Notes: generated from the letters alone by a model not told the origin. Positions 35,088 to 43,245 are shown, counted from the first letter of the stretch. The stretch is DNA of 64,000 nt from JABFSA01 sp963827515 (GCA_963827515.1 CAWHBF010000003.1:186001-250000), one strand, 5' to 3'. Made by a program: numbers and translations.

Positions 35088-35677
35088 AGTCCTTCGCGGC
35101 CTGGATGTACGGTGTCGCGCTGGCGATCGGTGGGCCGGGCCTCTTCGCGATTGCCTTTCTCGACTCCTCGTTCATCTCGCTTCCGCAAATAAACGACATC
35201 CTCGTCGTGCTGATGGTCACGCAGCACAAGACATGGATGCCGTACTACGCGTTGATGGCAACCCTGGGTTCGGTGGCTGGTTGTTTCGCCATCTACTACC
35301 TCGCGGAACGGGGTGGAGAAGCGTTTCTGAAGAAGCGTCTGCACGCCGGGCAAACAGAACGCGCGCTGGCGCTGTACAAGCGCCACGGCGTATTGGCGCT
35401 CGTCGTCCCGGCGTTGTTGCCGCCACCGGCCCCCTTCAAGCTCTTCGTGCTGATGGCGGGCGTCGCCGAAGTGCCGCGCCTGAAGTTCGTCGTCTCGATC
35501 GCCGCGGCACGTGGGCTTCGCTACCTCATTCTCGGGTTCCTGGCCATTCGATACGGTGACTTTGCGCTCGAGTTGATGCGCACGCGGGGCAGGGAGGTCG
35601 GGCTGTGGCTGGCCGGCATCATCGTCGTGGCCGCGCTGGGCCTCTGGTGGATGCGGCGTGGGGCGAAAAGTAAGTGA
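35084..35677 (+). CDS. DedA/VTT-domain-like inner-membrane protein
   Basis: A 197-residue protein from GTG 35084 with about five hydrophobic segments. LAIGGPGLFAIAFLDSSFISLPQINDILVVLMV and LMATLGSVAGCFAIYYLAERGGEAFLKKR correspond to the reentrant VTT core. VPALLPPPAPFKLFVLMAGVAEVPRLKFV carries the typical P-rich reentrant loop. Such proteins act as lipid flippases or scramblases. Overlaps flank it on both sides, placing it in a four-gene run with the RsbW-like, phosphatase and GT2 genes. Confidence 0.8.
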   Translation: MKSFAAWMYGVALAIGGPGLFAIAFLDSSFISLPQINDILVVLMVTQHKTWMPYYALMATLGSVAGCFAIYYLAERGGEAFLKKRLHAGQTERALALYKRHGVLALVVPALLPPPAPFKLFVLMAGVAEVPRLKFVVSIAAARGLRYLILGFLAIRYGDFALELMRTRGREVGLWLAGIIVVAALGLWWMRRGAKSK

Positions 35678-36444
35678 CGCCCGAGGTCTCGATCGTCGTG
35701 CCGCTCCACAACGAGGAGGCGAACGTCGGGCCGCTGCACGACGAGGTGACCACGGCCATGGCGAAGCTCGGCATCCCCTACGAGGTGATTCTCGTGGATG
35801 ACGGCAGCTCGGACGGGACATTCGCCAGGCTAGGCGAGGTGTACGCGCGCGATCCGCACGTAAGGGTCATCCAGTTCACCAAGAACTTCGGCCAGACCGC
35901 GGCGTTTGCGGCGGGTTTCACCCACGCACGCGGCAGGTTGATTGTGACCGCCGATGGCGATCTCCAGAACGATCCGGCTGATATCGGACGTCTACTGGAG
36001 CTGGCTCGAACGCATGACATCGTGTGCGGGTGGCGCAAGGATCGGAAAGACAATGTTCTCACCCGTCACGTGCCATCCGTGGTTGCGAACTGGCTGCTCG
36101 GCGTGGTGACTGGTCTTCGGATCCACGATAACGGCTGCTCCTTGAAGGTGTTCCGGGCCGAGGTCGTCAAGCCGCTGAGGCTTCGCCCTGGCATGCACCG
36201 GTACCTGCCGGTTCTGGCGAGCCAGTTCGGTGGGCGCGTCACGGAAGTGGTGGTCAACCATCGGGCACGGCGTTTCGGGGAGTCGAAGTACGGCCTGTCC
36301 AGGACGTTCGGTGTTGCGCGCGACATCCTGCAGCTTCGTCGCCTGATGCGAGAGTCTGTCGATCCGTCGATTCCGGTGCCGCGGCTCTACGAGATCAGGC
36401 AGGTCCTCGAGTCGACTCCTCCAGCGCCCACAAAGAGCACCTGA
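35674..36444 (+). CDS. Glycosyltransferase family 2, dolichol/undecaprenyl-phosphate mannosyl/glucosyltransferase-like
   Basis: A 256-residue protein: VSIVVPLHNEEANVGPLHDEV, VILVDDGSSDGTFARL, FTKNFGQTAAFAAGFTHARGRLIVTADGDLQNDPADIGRLL (DxD as ADGDLQ), DNGCSLKVFRAEVV and VVNHRARRFGESKYGLSRT. It lacks C-terminal transmembrane helices, so it resembles DPM1-type soluble enzymes that charge polyprenyl phosphate with a sugar for lipid A or glycan modification. GTG start overlapping the upstream stop. Confidence 0.9.
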   Translation: MTPEVSIVVPLHNEEANVGPLHDEVTTAMAKLGIPYEVILVDDGSSDGTFARLGEVYARDPHVRVIQFTKNFGQTAAFAAGFTHARGRLIVTADGDLQNDPADIGRLLELARTHDIVCGWRKDRKDNVLTRHVPSVVANWLLGVVTGLRIHDNGCSLKVFRAEVVKPLRLRPGMHRYLPVLASQFGGRVTEVVVNHRARRFGESKYGLSRTFGVARDILQLRRLMRESVDPSIPVPRLYEIRQVLESTPPAPTKST

Positions 36445-36461
36445 CCTCAACCACCGCGCGC

Positions 36462-36467
36462 TACAAT
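36462..36467 (+). promoter_or_regulatory. Candidate -10 element (TACAAT) of the cytochrome gene
   Basis: TACAAT lies 34 nt before ATG 36502 with an AGGAG-type site between. An imperfect CTGACC stands about 15 bp upstream of it. This gene therefore seems to have a normal leader, unlike several others here. Confidence 0.35.
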
Positions 36468-36501
36468 CAGCCCGTTCGTCCAGGTTGCTCAGGAGGGGCG
36501 T

Positions 36502-37551
36502 ATGAGAAGAATTCTTGGCGTTCTCGTGTGCGTTGTCATCTCCGCGTTCGACCTGGCGGCACTCTATGCCGCTGCCCAGCACCCCTCGTGGGCGTACGGG
36601 TTCGTTGAGCCACCGCCCACGGCAGGCGTCACCACCCCCGCGGCTCCAGCGGTTCCGGCTGTAGCTGCACCTGCAGCGGCCCCTGACACGACGCCTCACA
36701 GCCTCCCCGGAGCGGGGCGAACCTTTACGCGTGCGGAGGCCAACAACCCGTACGGCCCGGCTGACTGGTTTCCCTCCGAGCATCCCGCGGCTCCGCCGAT
36801 CGTGACGATCGGTCGACAGGAGGCCAACATCAACGCCTGCGGCCTCTGTCACTACATCGGTGGCCAGGGCCGGCAGGAGAACGCCGGTCTCGCCGGTCTA
36901 CCGTACGATTACTTCGTCCAGACGATGATGGACTTCAAGAACGACCTGAGGCACAGCGCCGACCCAAGAAAGGCCAACACGAACAGAATGATCCTGTTCG
37001 CCAAGGCCATGACCGACGAGGAGATTCGGGAGTCTGCCCGCTACTACGCATCGATGCCGTGGCGGCAGTGGGTCAGAGTCGTGGAAACCAAGATGGTTCC
37101 AAAGACCCGAACGCAGAACGGGGTGTTCGTCCGACTCCCAGGCAGCGACACGGAACCGCTCGGTATGCGCATCGTCGAAGGTCCGGAGGACTTCGAGCGG
37201 TTCGAGCTCCGCGATCCGCATTCAGGGTTCGTCGCCTACGCGCCTGTCGGCAGCATCAAGGCCGGCGAGAAGTTGGTCAAGACTGGGGGTAACGGCCGAA
37301 CGGTTCAGTGCGGCATCTGCCACGGGCCCAACCTCGAAGGCATGGGTCCGGTGCCAGGGCTGGCGGGCCGCGACCCGAGCTACGTCGTACGTCAGTTGTA
37401 CGACATGCAGGTGGGAACCCGGAAAGGTGTCTGGTCGCAGCTCATGAAACCGGTGGTAGAGAAGCTGACGGCCGAAGAAATGATCGCGATCGCGGCGTAC
37501 ATGGCCTCGATCCCGCCACAGGGACGCACGATCCAAAGCGCGGCGAGGTAA
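36502..37551 (+). CDS. Exported two-heme cytochrome c (class I, c4-like)
   Basis: A 349-residue protein. Signal peptide (RRILGVLVCVVISAFDLAALYAAAQ), then an Ala/Pro linker. The first c-type domain has NACGLCHYIGGQGRQENAGLAGLP and TDEEIRESARYYASMPW. A ~100-residue spacer precedes the second domain, with QCGICHGPNLEGMGPVPGLAGRDPSYVVRQLYDMQVGTRKG and LTAEEMIAIAAYMASIPP. Each CxxCH would be haemylated by the Ccm system encoded at 23.6-31 kb. Probably a periplasmic electron carrier; partners unknown. Confidence 0.9.
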   Translation: MRRILGVLVCVVISAFDLAALYAAAQHPSWAYGFVEPPPTAGVTTPAAPAVPAVAAPAAAPDTTPHSLPGAGRTFTRAEANNPYGPADWFPSEHPAAPPIVTIGRQEANINACGLCHYIGGQGRQENAGLAGLPYDYFVQTMMDFKNDLRHSADPRKANTNRMILFAKAMTDEEIRESARYYASMPWRQWVRVVETKMVPKTRTQNGVFVRLPGSDTEPLGMRIVEGPEDFERFELRDPHSGFVAYAPVGSIKAGEKLVKTGGNGRTVQCGICHGPNLEGMGPVPGLAGRDPSYVVRQLYDMQVGTRKGVWSQLMKPVVEKLTAEEMIAIAAYMASIPPQGRTIQSAAR

Positions 37552-37565
37552 CGCGCCCAACATTT

Positions 37566-38402
37566 ATGCCGAACCGAAGCCGCCTCGAAGATCGGATCTC
37601 CAAGAAGACCACCAAGGCCATCGTCGATTTCAAGCTGATTGAGGATGGCGACCGCGTCATGGTGGGGCTGTCGGGCGGCAAGGATAGCTGGGCGCTCTTG
37701 CAGACGCTCGACCAGCTGCGGCGGCGAGCCCCGATCGACTTTTCGCTCATTGCCGTCAACGTCGATTCCGGCTACAAGGAGTTCAAGCACGATCTCATTG
37801 CGAAGACGTGCAAGGAGCGTGGCTGGGAATACCGCATCGAACACACGACGATCGGGGAGGTCATGGATGACCTCCTCGAGGCGAACGCAACGCCGTGTTC
37901 TCTGTGCGCGCGTCTCCGGCGCGGCGTGCTCTACAGAATCGCCACCGAGGTCGGCGCGACCAAAATCGCGCTGGGGCATCACCTGGATGACTTCGTCGAG
38001 ACACTGCTCCTGAACTTGTTCTTCGCCGGCGCGCTCAAGGCGATGCCGGCGCGTCTGGTCTCCGACTCGGGCGAACATGTCGTGATTCGCCCGCTGGTCT
38101 ATGTCACCGAAGACGAGGCGAGACTGTACGCGAAGGAGTGCAACTTGCCGATCATCGGTTGCTGCTGCCCGGCCTGCGGGGATCTCAGCCTTCAGCGGCA
38201 GCGCGTCAAGCGGCTGATTCTGGACCTCGAGCGCGAGCATTCCGGGGTAAAGCAGTCGATGTTGAAAGCGCTCACCAACGTGATGCCCAGGCATTTGCTC
38301 GATCTGCGCCTCAATCCGAGCGGCGAGCTTCGCGATTCGGCCGCGTTGCAGATGGAGGATTCGGGGCCGGCCTTGCTGCAGATTCACGGTCGCGCAGGCT
38401 AA
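37566..38402 (+). CDS. ttcA: TtcA-like tRNA 2-thiocytidine(32) synthetase
   Basis: A 278-residue PP-loop ATPase. It starts MPNRSRLEDRISKKTTKAIVDFKLIEDGDRVMVGLSGGKDSWALL (SGGKDS loop). It has NATPCSLCARLRRGVLY with the CxxC that ligates the [4Fe-4S] cluster, KIALGHHLDDFVETLLLNLFFAGALKAMPARL and a later Cys-rich stretch (IIGCCCPACGD) that supplies the third cluster Cys. It thiolates C32 in tRNA. A longer in-frame extension to 37308 overlaps the cytochrome gene and is rejected. Confidence 0.92.
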   Translation: MPNRSRLEDRISKKTTKAIVDFKLIEDGDRVMVGLSGGKDSWALLQTLDQLRRRAPIDFSLIAVNVDSGYKEFKHDLIAKTCKERGWEYRIEHTTIGEVMDDLLEANATPCSLCARLRRGVLYRIATEVGATKIALGHHLDDFVETLLLNLFFAGALKAMPARLVSDSGEHVVIRPLVYVTEDEARLYAKECNLPIIGCCCPACGDLSLQRQRVKRLILDLEREHSGVKQSMLKALTNVMPRHLLDLRLNPSGELRDSAALQMEDSGPALLQIHGRAG

Positions 38403-38420
38403 ACCGCTTTTTGATTCGGC

Positions 38421-38448
38421 GTAGAGCGGAGGCTGTAGCCTCCGCGGA
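38421..38448 (+). repeat. REP-like palindrome, family 2 copy 1
   Basis: GTAGAGCG followed by GAGGCTGTAGCCTCCGCGGA: a short palindrome (GGAGGCT/AGCCTCC) with the family's conserved GTAGAGCG head and GCGGA tail. First of three copies within 145 bp between ttcA and dtd. Confidence 0.75.
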
Positions 38449-38451
38449 CAC

Positions 38452-38476
38452 GCGCACGCTGAAGCGTGCGCTCTAC
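38452..38476 (-). repeat. REP-like palindrome, family 2 copy 2 (inverted)
   Basis: Same element in reverse orientation. On the minus strand it reads GTAGAGCG, then CACGCTTCAGCGTGC. With copy 1 it makes a head-to-head pair, as seen in bacterial BIME-type composites. Confidence 0.75.
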
Positions 38477-38536
38477 GGGGAAATGCAAATCGCTCTAAAG
38501 CCTGCGTGCGACACACGTGCATGGATGATGACGGCT

Positions 38537-38564
38537 GTAGAGCGCACGCTTTAGCGTGCGCGGA
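38537..38564 (+). repeat. REP-like palindrome, family 2 copy 3
   Basis: GTAGAGCG, then CACGCTTTAGCGTGCGCGGA: same head and tail with the stem GCACGCT/AGCGTGC. It ends 13 bp before the dtd start codon, so it would lie in or right at the 5' end of that message. Confidence 0.75.
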
Positions 38565-38577
38565 CGGAGCATAACGC

Positions 38578-39030
38578 GTGCGAGCCGTCGTCCAGCGGGT
38601 GACCGAGGCGTGCGTGCGCGTCGGCGATCGTACGGTCGGTGAGATCGCGCTGGGTCTGGTCGTCCTGGTCGCCATCGGGCGAGACGACGGCCCGGCCGAC
38701 GTCCGCTACCTCGTCGGGAAGATTCGAGACGCACGTCTCTTCCCGGGGAACGAAGGCAAGCCAATGGATCGCTCCGTTGTCGATGTTGCTGGAGCTGTCC
38801 TTCTGGTGTCGCAGTTCACCTTGTACGGGGATCTCCGAAAGGGAAGGCGGCCATCATTCGACGCCGCGGCACGACCAGAGGCCGCTCGTGCGCTCTATGA
38901 AGATCTCGTGAGAGAATTGCGTGCCGTCCCCCTGCCAGTGGCGACCGGCGAGTTCCAGGCCACGATGCGCGTGGAGTTGGTCAACGACGGACCGGTGACG
39001 ATCCTCATCGACAGCAAGCGACAGTTCTGA
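38578..39030 (+). CDS. dtd: D-aminoacyl-tRNA deacylase (DTD)
   Basis: A 150-residue protein, normal DTD length: MRAVVQRVTEACVRVGDRTVGEIALGLVVLVAI, VGKIRDARLFPGNEGKPMDRSV, LLVSQFTLYGDLRKGRRPSF (SQFTLYG motif) and VNDGPVTILIDSKRQF (Gly-cisPro GPVT motif). It frees D-amino acids and glycine from mischarged tRNAs. GTG start directly after the palindrome cluster. Confidence 0.95.
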   Translation: MRAVVQRVTEACVRVGDRTVGEIALGLVVLVAIGRDDGPADVRYLVGKIRDARLFPGNEGKPMDRSVVDVAGAVLLVSQFTLYGDLRKGRRPSFDAAARPEAARALYEDLVRELRAVPLPVATGEFQATMRVELVNDGPVTILIDSKRQF

Positions 39031-39062
39031 CGAAATACAGCGTGCGCGGTACAACTGCACTC

Positions 39063-39998
39063 ATGAACCACGGCTCGATCGAGACACAGAATCCAGACAC
39101 GGGAGGTGGATTGCGCGCCTCCGTCAGAGGCTTCGGCGCGAGGCTTCCGAGCGCAACGGCAACGATCGTTGCCGTGTTCGCGCTTGCGTCAGCCGTGCCC
39201 GTCAACGCGTTCGGCCAGCAGCGTCCCCTCGTCACGGAGGACCCTGAGACGGTGAGCGAGGGGCAGGTGCTCATCGAGGCGGGTTTCGACTACCAGTATC
39301 ACATCGAGTTTCCGGTCTCGGGTCTCACCGGGAATCTGCTCCGTGTGCCGCTCGTCGGCACCAGCATCGGTGTCGGGTCGAGAACGGAGATCCAGATCGA
39401 TGGAGGGCTGTTCAACCGCCTGTCCATCATCGACCGGACAGCGGATCCGCCCTCCGCGGCGCTCGATGTCACCGGCGACAGCACCTCGAGCATCCAAGAC
39501 CTGCTCGTGGGCGCGAAGATTCGCCTCGTCGCGGAAGGCGCGTCGCGCCCAGGGTTTGGCGTCCGCTTCGCCACGAAGCTGCCGCTAGCGTCGAACGAGA
39601 GCGGCATCGGACTGGACACGACGGATTTTTACGCCTCACTCCTGGCTGCCAAGACGGTGGAGTCAGTCCGTATCGTCGTGAATCTCGGGCTGGGGATCCT
39701 GGCCGACCCAACCCTTGGAGACTCCCAGAACAACGTGCTCACGTACGGCGTGTCATTCGCTCGCGCAGTGACGACAGCGACGGAGGTGGTCGGGGAGATC
39801 AACGGTCGGGCCGACCTGAGTGGTGACGATCCGCCCCCAGGCACCGAATCCCGCAGCGTGTTTCGTATCGGTGCTCGTTACACGCGCGGGACCGTCAGGG
39901 TCGACGGCGCGGTGCTTATCGGCATGACCCAACCCGATCCGACGTTTGGTGTGGCAGCGGGTGTCACATACGTGTTCAACGCCTTCCAAGTGCCCTGA
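39063..39998 (+). CDS. Putative outer-membrane beta-barrel protein
   Basis: A 311-residue protein from ATG 39063. A long N-region is followed by a signal-like stretch (TATIVAVFALASAVPVNAFGQ). The mature part (RPLVTEDPETVSEGQVLIEAGFDYQYHIEF..., GVGSRTEIQIDGGLFNRL, DLLVGAKIRL, FGVRFATKLPL, YASLLAAKTVESVRIVVNLGLGI, VTYVFNAF) shows alternating amphipathic beta-strands ending in an aromatic residue near the C-terminus. It resembles MetA/DUF3187-type putative transporters. The stop overlaps the start of the dapF-like gene by 1 bp. Function unknown. Confidence 0.6.
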   Translation: MNHGSIETQNPDTGGGLRASVRGFGARLPSATATIVAVFALASAVPVNAFGQQRPLVTEDPETVSEGQVLIEAGFDYQYHIEFPVSGLTGNLLRVPLVGTSIGVGSRTEIQIDGGLFNRLSIIDRTADPPSAALDVTGDSTSSIQDLLVGAKIRLVAEGASRPGFGVRFATKLPLASNESGIGLDTTDFYASLLAAKTVESVRIVVNLGLGILADPTLGDSQNNVLTYGVSFARAVTTATEVVGEINGRADLSGDDPPPGTESRSVFRIGARYTRGTVRVDGAVLIGMTQPDPTFGVAAGVTYVFNAFQVP

Positions 39999-40813
39999 TG
40001 GGCGTCCCGTTCGTCAAGGCCCACGCCTACGGCAACGACTTTCTGTTCGTCGATGCGCTGACCGCACGAACCGCGAGTCGCCCCCACAATCTCACCGAGC
40101 TGGCACGGCGGCTGTGCGATCGACATCAGGGTGTCGGGGCCGACGGGCTCATCCTCTACGAACTGCGTCCGGGTGGTGCGACAATGCGGCTCTTCAATGC
40201 GGATGGCAGCCCATCTGAACTCTCGGGGAATGGGCTCAGATGCCTCGCGGCCCTGGTGGCTCGGGCGCAAGATCTCCCTGCAGGCGCGCAGGTCGTCGTC
40301 GACACCGACGCGGGCACGAAAACGCTGGAACTGCTTGCCCGGGAAGGGGAGCGCTACACGTATCGCGCAGCGCTCGGCGCGCCTGAGGACGTCAGGCAGG
40401 TCTCGATCCCCGTTGACGGGGAATCCGTCACCGCGTCAGTCCTTCGGTTGGGCAACCCACAGTGCGTGGTGCTGGGTCCACTGCCGGACCCCACTCGCTT
40501 CAGCCGCCTTGGCCCCGCTCTAGCCACGCATCCAATGTTCCCGGCGGGAACGAATGTCGAGTTTGCACACGTCGAAGCATCCGACCGCGTGCGAATTCAG
40601 ATCTGGGAGCGCGGCGTGGGGCCGACCAGTTCGTCTGGGACCGGTGCGTCAGCGTCGGCGGTCGCCGCCGCGGCGCACGGCGGCGCGTCGAGAGACGTGG
40701 AGGTGATCGCCCCCGGCGGCACGCAACGCGTCGAATGGCGTGCCGACGGCGTGTACCTGACCGGCTGGGCCGACATCGTGTTCAACGGAGACTGGCTGGG
40801 CAGCGAACTATAG
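39998..40813 (+). CDS. dapF: Diaminopimelate epimerase homologue with both catalytic cysteines replaced by serine
   Basis: A 271-residue protein with the complete DapF-fold signatures: VKAHAYGNDFLFVD, RHQGVGADGLILY, MRLFNADGSPSELSGNGLRCLAA, LRLGNPQCVVLG, FPAGTNVEFAHV, RIQIWERGVGPTSSSGTGASASAVAA. In characterised DapF the proton-shuttling thiols lie in ...CGNGxRC and ...xCGTGA. Here both positions are Ser (TCG at ELSGNG; TCT at SSSGTG), and the usual GNPH is GNPQ. It may therefore be a divergent isomerase or a Ser-dependent DapF. No second dapF is in the window. The family assignment is firm; the activity is not. Confidence 0.85.
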   Translation: MGVPFVKAHAYGNDFLFVDALTARTASRPHNLTELARRLCDRHQGVGADGLILYELRPGGATMRLFNADGSPSELSGNGLRCLAALVARAQDLPAGAQVVVDTDAGTKTLELLAREGERYTYRAALGAPEDVRQVSIPVDGESVTASVLRLGNPQCVVLGPLPDPTRFSRLGPALATHPMFPAGTNVEFAHVEASDRVRIQIWERGVGPTSSSGTGASASAVAAAAHGGASRDVEVIAPGGTQRVEWRADGVYLTGWADIVFNGDWLGSEL

Positions 40814-40815
40814 TC

Positions 40816-40952
40816 GTTCACGCTTCTTCCTTCTCGGTGCTCGGTTCGTGTTCAACTTCGGTTCACGCGAACCCTGAACAGTGAACCGTGAACTCTGAAC
40901 CGAGAAGCGAACCTGAACACGAACCGAGCAGCTAGAAGTCAGAAGCGTGAAC
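40816..40952. repeat. Interspersed imperfect palindrome, family 1 copy B
   Basis: The left arm (40816-40859, GTTCACGCTTCT...) and right arm (40909-40952, ending GAAGCGTGAAC) are nearly perfect reverse complements. The spacer again holds GAAC-rich short repeats (GTGAACCGTGAACTCTGAACC). It shares GAACCTGAACACGAACCGAG with copies A and C. It starts 3 bp after the dapF stop and ends just before the transporter gene. Confidence 0.8.
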
Positions 40953-40967
40953 GACGAGATTAGACAT

Positions 40968-42486
40968 ATGCGTACTCCCCGCGCTGCACGCGAAGTGATG
41001 GAAACCTACTCGCCGGCGGAGGAGCGGTTCAACGCGCAGCGGCGAACCGTGGGCCTGATTGCCGGTCCTTTGATTTTCGTCGCGTTGCTGTTGGCGCCGA
41101 TTCCCCTGCCTGCGGGCGCACATCGCCTCGCCGCCATCCTGGCGATGGTCATCGTGTTCTGGGTCACGGAGGCGCTGCCGCTTCCCGTGACCGCGCTCAT
41201 GGGCCCCGTGATGGCTGTCGTGCTCGGTATCGCTCCCGTGCGCCCCGCCTTCGCCTCATTCGCCGACCCCGTCATCTTCGTGTTCATGGGTGGGTTCATG
41301 CTGGCTGAGGCGATGTTCGTGCACGGCGTCGATCGGCGGATTGCGTACACCGGGCTCTCGTGGCGATTCGTCGGGTCTGGACCTGGACGAATGCTCGTCG
41401 TCTACGGCGGGATCACGGCTGCTTCTCTCGATGTGGATGAGCAACACGGCCACGACGGCCATGATGTATCCGATCGGGCTGTCAATCGCCGCGCACCTCG
41501 CGCGCACGGGCGGTGCGGGCGCGCGGCAGTTCGCGCTCGCAGCGATGCTCATGACGTCGTTCGCCGCCTCCATAGGCGGGATGGGGACGCCCGTCGGCAC
41601 CCCGCCCAACCTCATTGGCATCGGCATGCTGCAGCGCTTCGCACAAGTCGAGATCACGTTCTTCCAGTGGATGGCCATTGGCGTGCCTGCCGCCGTGATC
41701 ATGTTCGCGTTCCTGGCGGTGCTCTTCTATGCCACAGGGGTGCGTGGGGTCACCCTCACCGAAGGGAGTACCCAGATCGTCAAAGACGAATTGAAGAAGC
41801 TGGGGCCCGTATCGCCAGGCCAGAGGAACGTCCTCATCGCGTTTGGCACCACGGTGATCCTGTGGCTCACACCTGGGATCATGGCGCTCGTGGGCCTGGA
41901 TCAGACATCGTTTGCGCGAGCCTACGCGCAGGCGATCCCCGAAAGCGTGGCGGCCATGATCGGTGCGCTGCTCCTGTTCGTGCTCCCCATCAACTGGCGG
42001 GCCGGCCGTTTCACGCTGACGTGGGATCAGGCCCTGAACATCGAGTGGGGCATCATCCTCCTGTACGGAGGCGGGCTGGCGCTGGGGGAGATGGCGTTCA
42101 CGACCGGATTGGCCGAGGCGCTAGGGAAGGGCATCACGTCGTGGATCCCTGCGCCGAGCACGGTGGCCTTGACGCTCACCTTCACGGCTGTCGCGATCGT
42201 GCTCTCCGAGGCGACGTCCAACACAGCCGCCGCCAACATGATCATCCCGATCTCGATTGCCGTCGCGGTTGCCGCCGGCGTGCGACCGATCGAACCCGCG
42301 CTCGGCGCCACCCTCGGCGCCAGCATGGGGTTCATGATGCCGGTGTCCACACCTCCGAACGCGATCGTGTACAGCTCCGGTTACGTGCCCATCACGGCGA
42401 TGATGCGCTACGGAGTCGCGCTGGACCTTGTCGGTTTCGTGGTGATCTCGGCGCTCGTGCTCGTGCTCTGCCCGCTGATCTTCTAG
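40968..42486 (+). CDS. SLC13/DASS-family sodium-coupled dicarboxylate/sulfate symporter, frameshift near 41428
   Basis: From ATG 40968 the first frame gives AGPLIFVALLLAPIPL, ILAMVIVFWVTEALPLPVTALMGPVMAVVLG and VIFVFMGGFMLAEAMF. Near 41426-41432 the frame shifts into MWMSNTATTAMMYPIGLSIAAH (the SNTATT Na+-binding clamshell motif). It continues with GGMGTPVGTPPNLIG, ALNIEWGIILLYGGGLALG, ATSNTAAANMIIPI (second SNT motif) and PVSTPPNAIVYSSGYV to the stop at 42486. Restored length ~506 residues, typical of DASS carriers. An in-frame GTG at 40947 is the end of the palindromic repeat and is not preferred. Confidence 0.85.
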
Positions 42487-42505
42487 CGACCGTTTTCATC
42501 TACGT

Positions 42506-42530
42506 GTAGAGCGCAGGCTTCAGCCTGCGC
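42506..42530 (+). repeat. REP-like palindrome, family 2 copy 4
   Basis: GTAGAGCG, then CAGGCTTCAGCCTGCGC: same head as the copies at 38.4-38.6 kb with stem GCAGGCT/AGCCTGC. It lies 20 bp after the transporter stop. Confidence 0.75.
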
Positions 42531-42548
42531 GTGCGCCGGACGCGGGGC

Positions 42549-42613
42549 TGACCACCTCCGCCAAGGCTCCGGTGGTCCGCCGAAGCTTCCGCGAAGGCGG
42601 AAGCCCCCGCGCT
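42549..42613. repeat. Compound hairpin region between convergent genes
   Basis: Two adjoining inverted repeats occur: CCACC...GGTGG (about 42551-42575) and GCTTCCGCGAAGGCGGAAGC (42585-42604). The block ends in CCCGCGCTACA, close to the reverse complement of the GTAGAGCG head. It may be a degenerate pair of family 2 elements, and could act as a bidirectional stop for the convergent transporter and lipoprotein genes. Confidence 0.5.
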
Positions 42614-42639
42614 ACAGCAATTATGGGGTGCGTAGTCGT

Positions 42640-43224
42640 CTAGGATTGGCGTCGCGGTGCCCGCGGGCGCGCCGCGGCATCAATGGCACCGATGGTCGCC
42701 GCCAGCACTTCTCTCACCCCCACGAGCGCCTTGTTCGCGGCCAAGTAGTCTCCAGCAGCCACCGCCTCGCTCGATTTTTGCAGAGCAGCTTCAGCGCTGG
42801 CGATGCCCGCGGAAGGTTCGGTCAACAGGCGGCTGGCGACACGTGCGGCGCGGGCCTCCGACAGGCGAGCGCGTGCCGTGGCCATCAGCGCGTTGATTTC
42901 ACCCATTGAACGTTCGAAGTCCGCACGGACCTTGGCTTGGGTTTCGGCGCCGAGCCGAGCGGCGTTCTGGGCATGTTCGCGACTCTCGAGCGCGTAATTC
43001 AGGGCTAGCCGAAAGTCGCGGACGAGCACCGCGTCGTTGGCTTTCTTGAGTGCGTCGGTTGCCGCCGAGTACTCAGTTGTTGCGTACCGGTCAGCGCCCG
43101 CGGCTCGTGCCGCGTCAATCGCGCCCTGAGCTTGATCCATTTCCTTGCTCGGCGGGGCAGCGCACCCGGACGCGAGCAGCACGAACAGGGCGCAGGCAAA
43201 GCCGAAGGACAGTCGGTGAGGCAT
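42640..43224 (-). CDS. DUF4398-like lipoprotein
   Basis: Start at 43224 gives 194 residues: lipoprotein signal with lipobox VLLASGCAA, then an all-helical, Ala-rich domain. APPSKEMDQAQGAIDAARAAGADRYATTEYSAATDALKKANDAVLVRDFRLALNYALESREHAQNAA is typical of DUF4398 (TPR-like helices with repeated EY/DY). A coiled region of about 100 residues follows. Probably anchored in the outer membrane facing the periplasm. The upstream ORF extension to 43764 overlaps radC and is spurious. Head-to-head with radC (21 bp between starts). Confidence 0.75.
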   Translation of the reverse strand: MPHRLSFGFACALFVLLASGCAAPPSKEMDQAQGAIDAARAAGADRYATTEYSAATDALKKANDAVLVRDFRLALNYALESREHAQNAARLGAETQAKVRADFERSMGEINALMATARARLSEARAARVASRLLTEPSAGIASAEAALQKSSEAVAAGDYLAANKALVGVREVLAATIGAIDAAARPRAPRRQS

Positions 43225-43235
43225 GAAGACACGAG

Positions 43236-43241
43236 TATAGC
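43236..43241 (+). promoter_or_regulatory. Candidate -10 element (TATAGC) for radC
   Basis: TATAGC ends 4 nt before the ATG at 43246, a spacing that would place the transcript start at or inside the start codon. It lies in the 21 bp gap between divergent starts. Confidence 0.35.
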
Positions 43242-43245
43242 GTCG

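Noticed and set aside
37308..37565. Longer N-terminus for ttcA
   Set aside because: The extra residues overlap the cytochrome c gene, and the family begins at MPNRSRLEDRISKK.
38402..38580. Possible CRISPR array before dtd
   Set aside because: The repeats are palindromic, in mixed orientation and with unequal spacing, and the stem sequences differ. They are REP-like, not CRISPR.
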